The notes under the pieces were generated by a model. It made no database searches. It saw only the letters and a program-made list of their open reading frames with translations, and was not told the origin of the DNA. A program made the position numbers and the translations under genes. Shown here piece after piece: positions 6,631 to 6,947 of a stretch of DNA of 6,947 nt; position 1 is the stretch's first letter; the number at the start of each line of letters is the position of its first letter. The stretch is from contig NZ_DXLG01000085.1 of assembly GCF_019414865.1 (NCBI RefSeq), positions 1 to 6,947 on the forward strand, in the 5' to 3' direction. This stretch comes from Veillonella sp. (GTDB lineage: Bacteria > Bacillota > Negativicutes > Veillonellales > Veillonellaceae).

Positions 6631-6929
6631 ATGGAATTATTAAAACAACGCATTCGTGAAGAGGGGATTGTCCTCAATAATCGCGTGCTAAAAGTCGATG
6701 GTTTCTTGAATCATCAAATCGATCCACAATTGTTTAAAGCAATCGGTAAAGAAATCGCCGATCGTTACCGTGATGCAGGTGTACAACGTATTGTTACTAT
6801 TGAAGCATCTGGCATTGCATTGGCGTTGATGGCTGCTCTTGAACTTGATGTGCCATTAGTATTTGCGCGTAAGAAAAAATCTATTCTTATGGTAGATGAT
6901 GTATATCATAGTGTTGTGTACTCTTATAC
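6631..6929 (+). CDS. xpt: Xanthine phosphoribosyltransferase, 3' part missing
   Basis: Xpt converts xanthine and PRPP to XMP in purine salvage in the cytoplasm. The first 99-100 residues are present of a protein usually about 190-195 long. The N-terminus matches the Bacillus subtilis Xpt pattern as I remember it: [20 protein letters not shown], then [12 protein letters not shown] near 21-32, [12 protein letters not shown] near 54-65, and [10 protein letters not shown] near 75-84. The last natural residues, VVYSYT, fit the family's VYSFT. The PRPP-binding loop and the rest of the catalytic domain would lie beyond the contig end. The frame continues into 6930-6947, but those bases are adapter and should not be translated. 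The gene is separated from the LysR-family gene by a terminator and has its own candidate promoters. Nothing suggests a natural truncation. Confidence 0.93.
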
Positions 6930-6947
6930 CTGTCTCTTATACACATC
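6930..6947 (+). other. Sequencing adapter: Tn5/Nextera mosaic end
   Basis: CTGTCTCTTATACACATC is identical to the first 18 of the 19 bases of the Tn5 mosaic end used in Nextera tagmentation libraries. It sits exactly at the end of the window, as expected for untrimmed read-through carried into an assembly. Translated in the xpt frame it gives CLLYTS, a peptide familiar as an adapter artefact in protein databases. Base 6930 could belong either to the genome or to the adapter. Confidence 0.96.

Noticed and set aside
6930..6947. A real transposon end (Tn5/IS50) inserted in xpt
   Set aside because: The match is to the engineered mosaic end, it is located exactly at the contig terminus, and no transposon sequence follows. 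Library adapter is the far simpler explanation.

Overview
The window looks like ordinary low-GC chromosomal sequence from an anaerobic Firmicute. A Negativicute such as Veillonella is my best guess, from the overall look of the proteins and AT-rich intergenic DNA, but this is inference without a database search. Four protein genes are present. Three are complete and one is cut off at the right edge. I saw no rRNA, tRNA, CRISPR array or insertion sequence.

Layout from left to right. Positions 1-70 carry a strong, nearly symmetric terminator. Next, on the minus strand (71-1306), is a flavodiiron protein (FprA type, O2/NO reductase) with a complete set of di-iron ligands and a C-terminal flavodoxin domain. 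A short gap (1307-1468) holds the purL terminator and the fprA promoter, which overlap. purL (1469-5209, minus) is a 1246-residue single-chain FGAM synthase, the fourth step of de novo purine synthesis, with its glutaminase domain fused at the C-terminus. A 268-bp divergent region (5210-5477) separates purL from a LysR-family regulator (5478-6383, plus). This region contains a good purL promoter, an inverted repeat with LysR-type T-N11-A geometry just upstream of it, and a further palindromic element. The regulator ends in a clear terminator. After a 247-bp region with candidate promoters, xpt (xanthine phosphoribosyltransferase, purine salvage) begins at 6631.

The last 18 bases (6930-6947) match the Tn5/Nextera mosaic-end adapter. 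The contig therefore ends in library adapter, not genome, and the natural xpt sequence stops at about 6929.

Read together, a LysR regulator lies between a de novo purine gene (divergent) and a purine salvage gene (co-directional). The simplest hypothesis is that it controls purL, and perhaps purine balance more generally. fprA appears to be an independent detoxification gene that is only a neighbour. I found no convincing sign of a wholly new system. The points most worth checking are the adapter at the end, the LysR/purL divergent control region, and the stacked palindromes on the fprA promoter.
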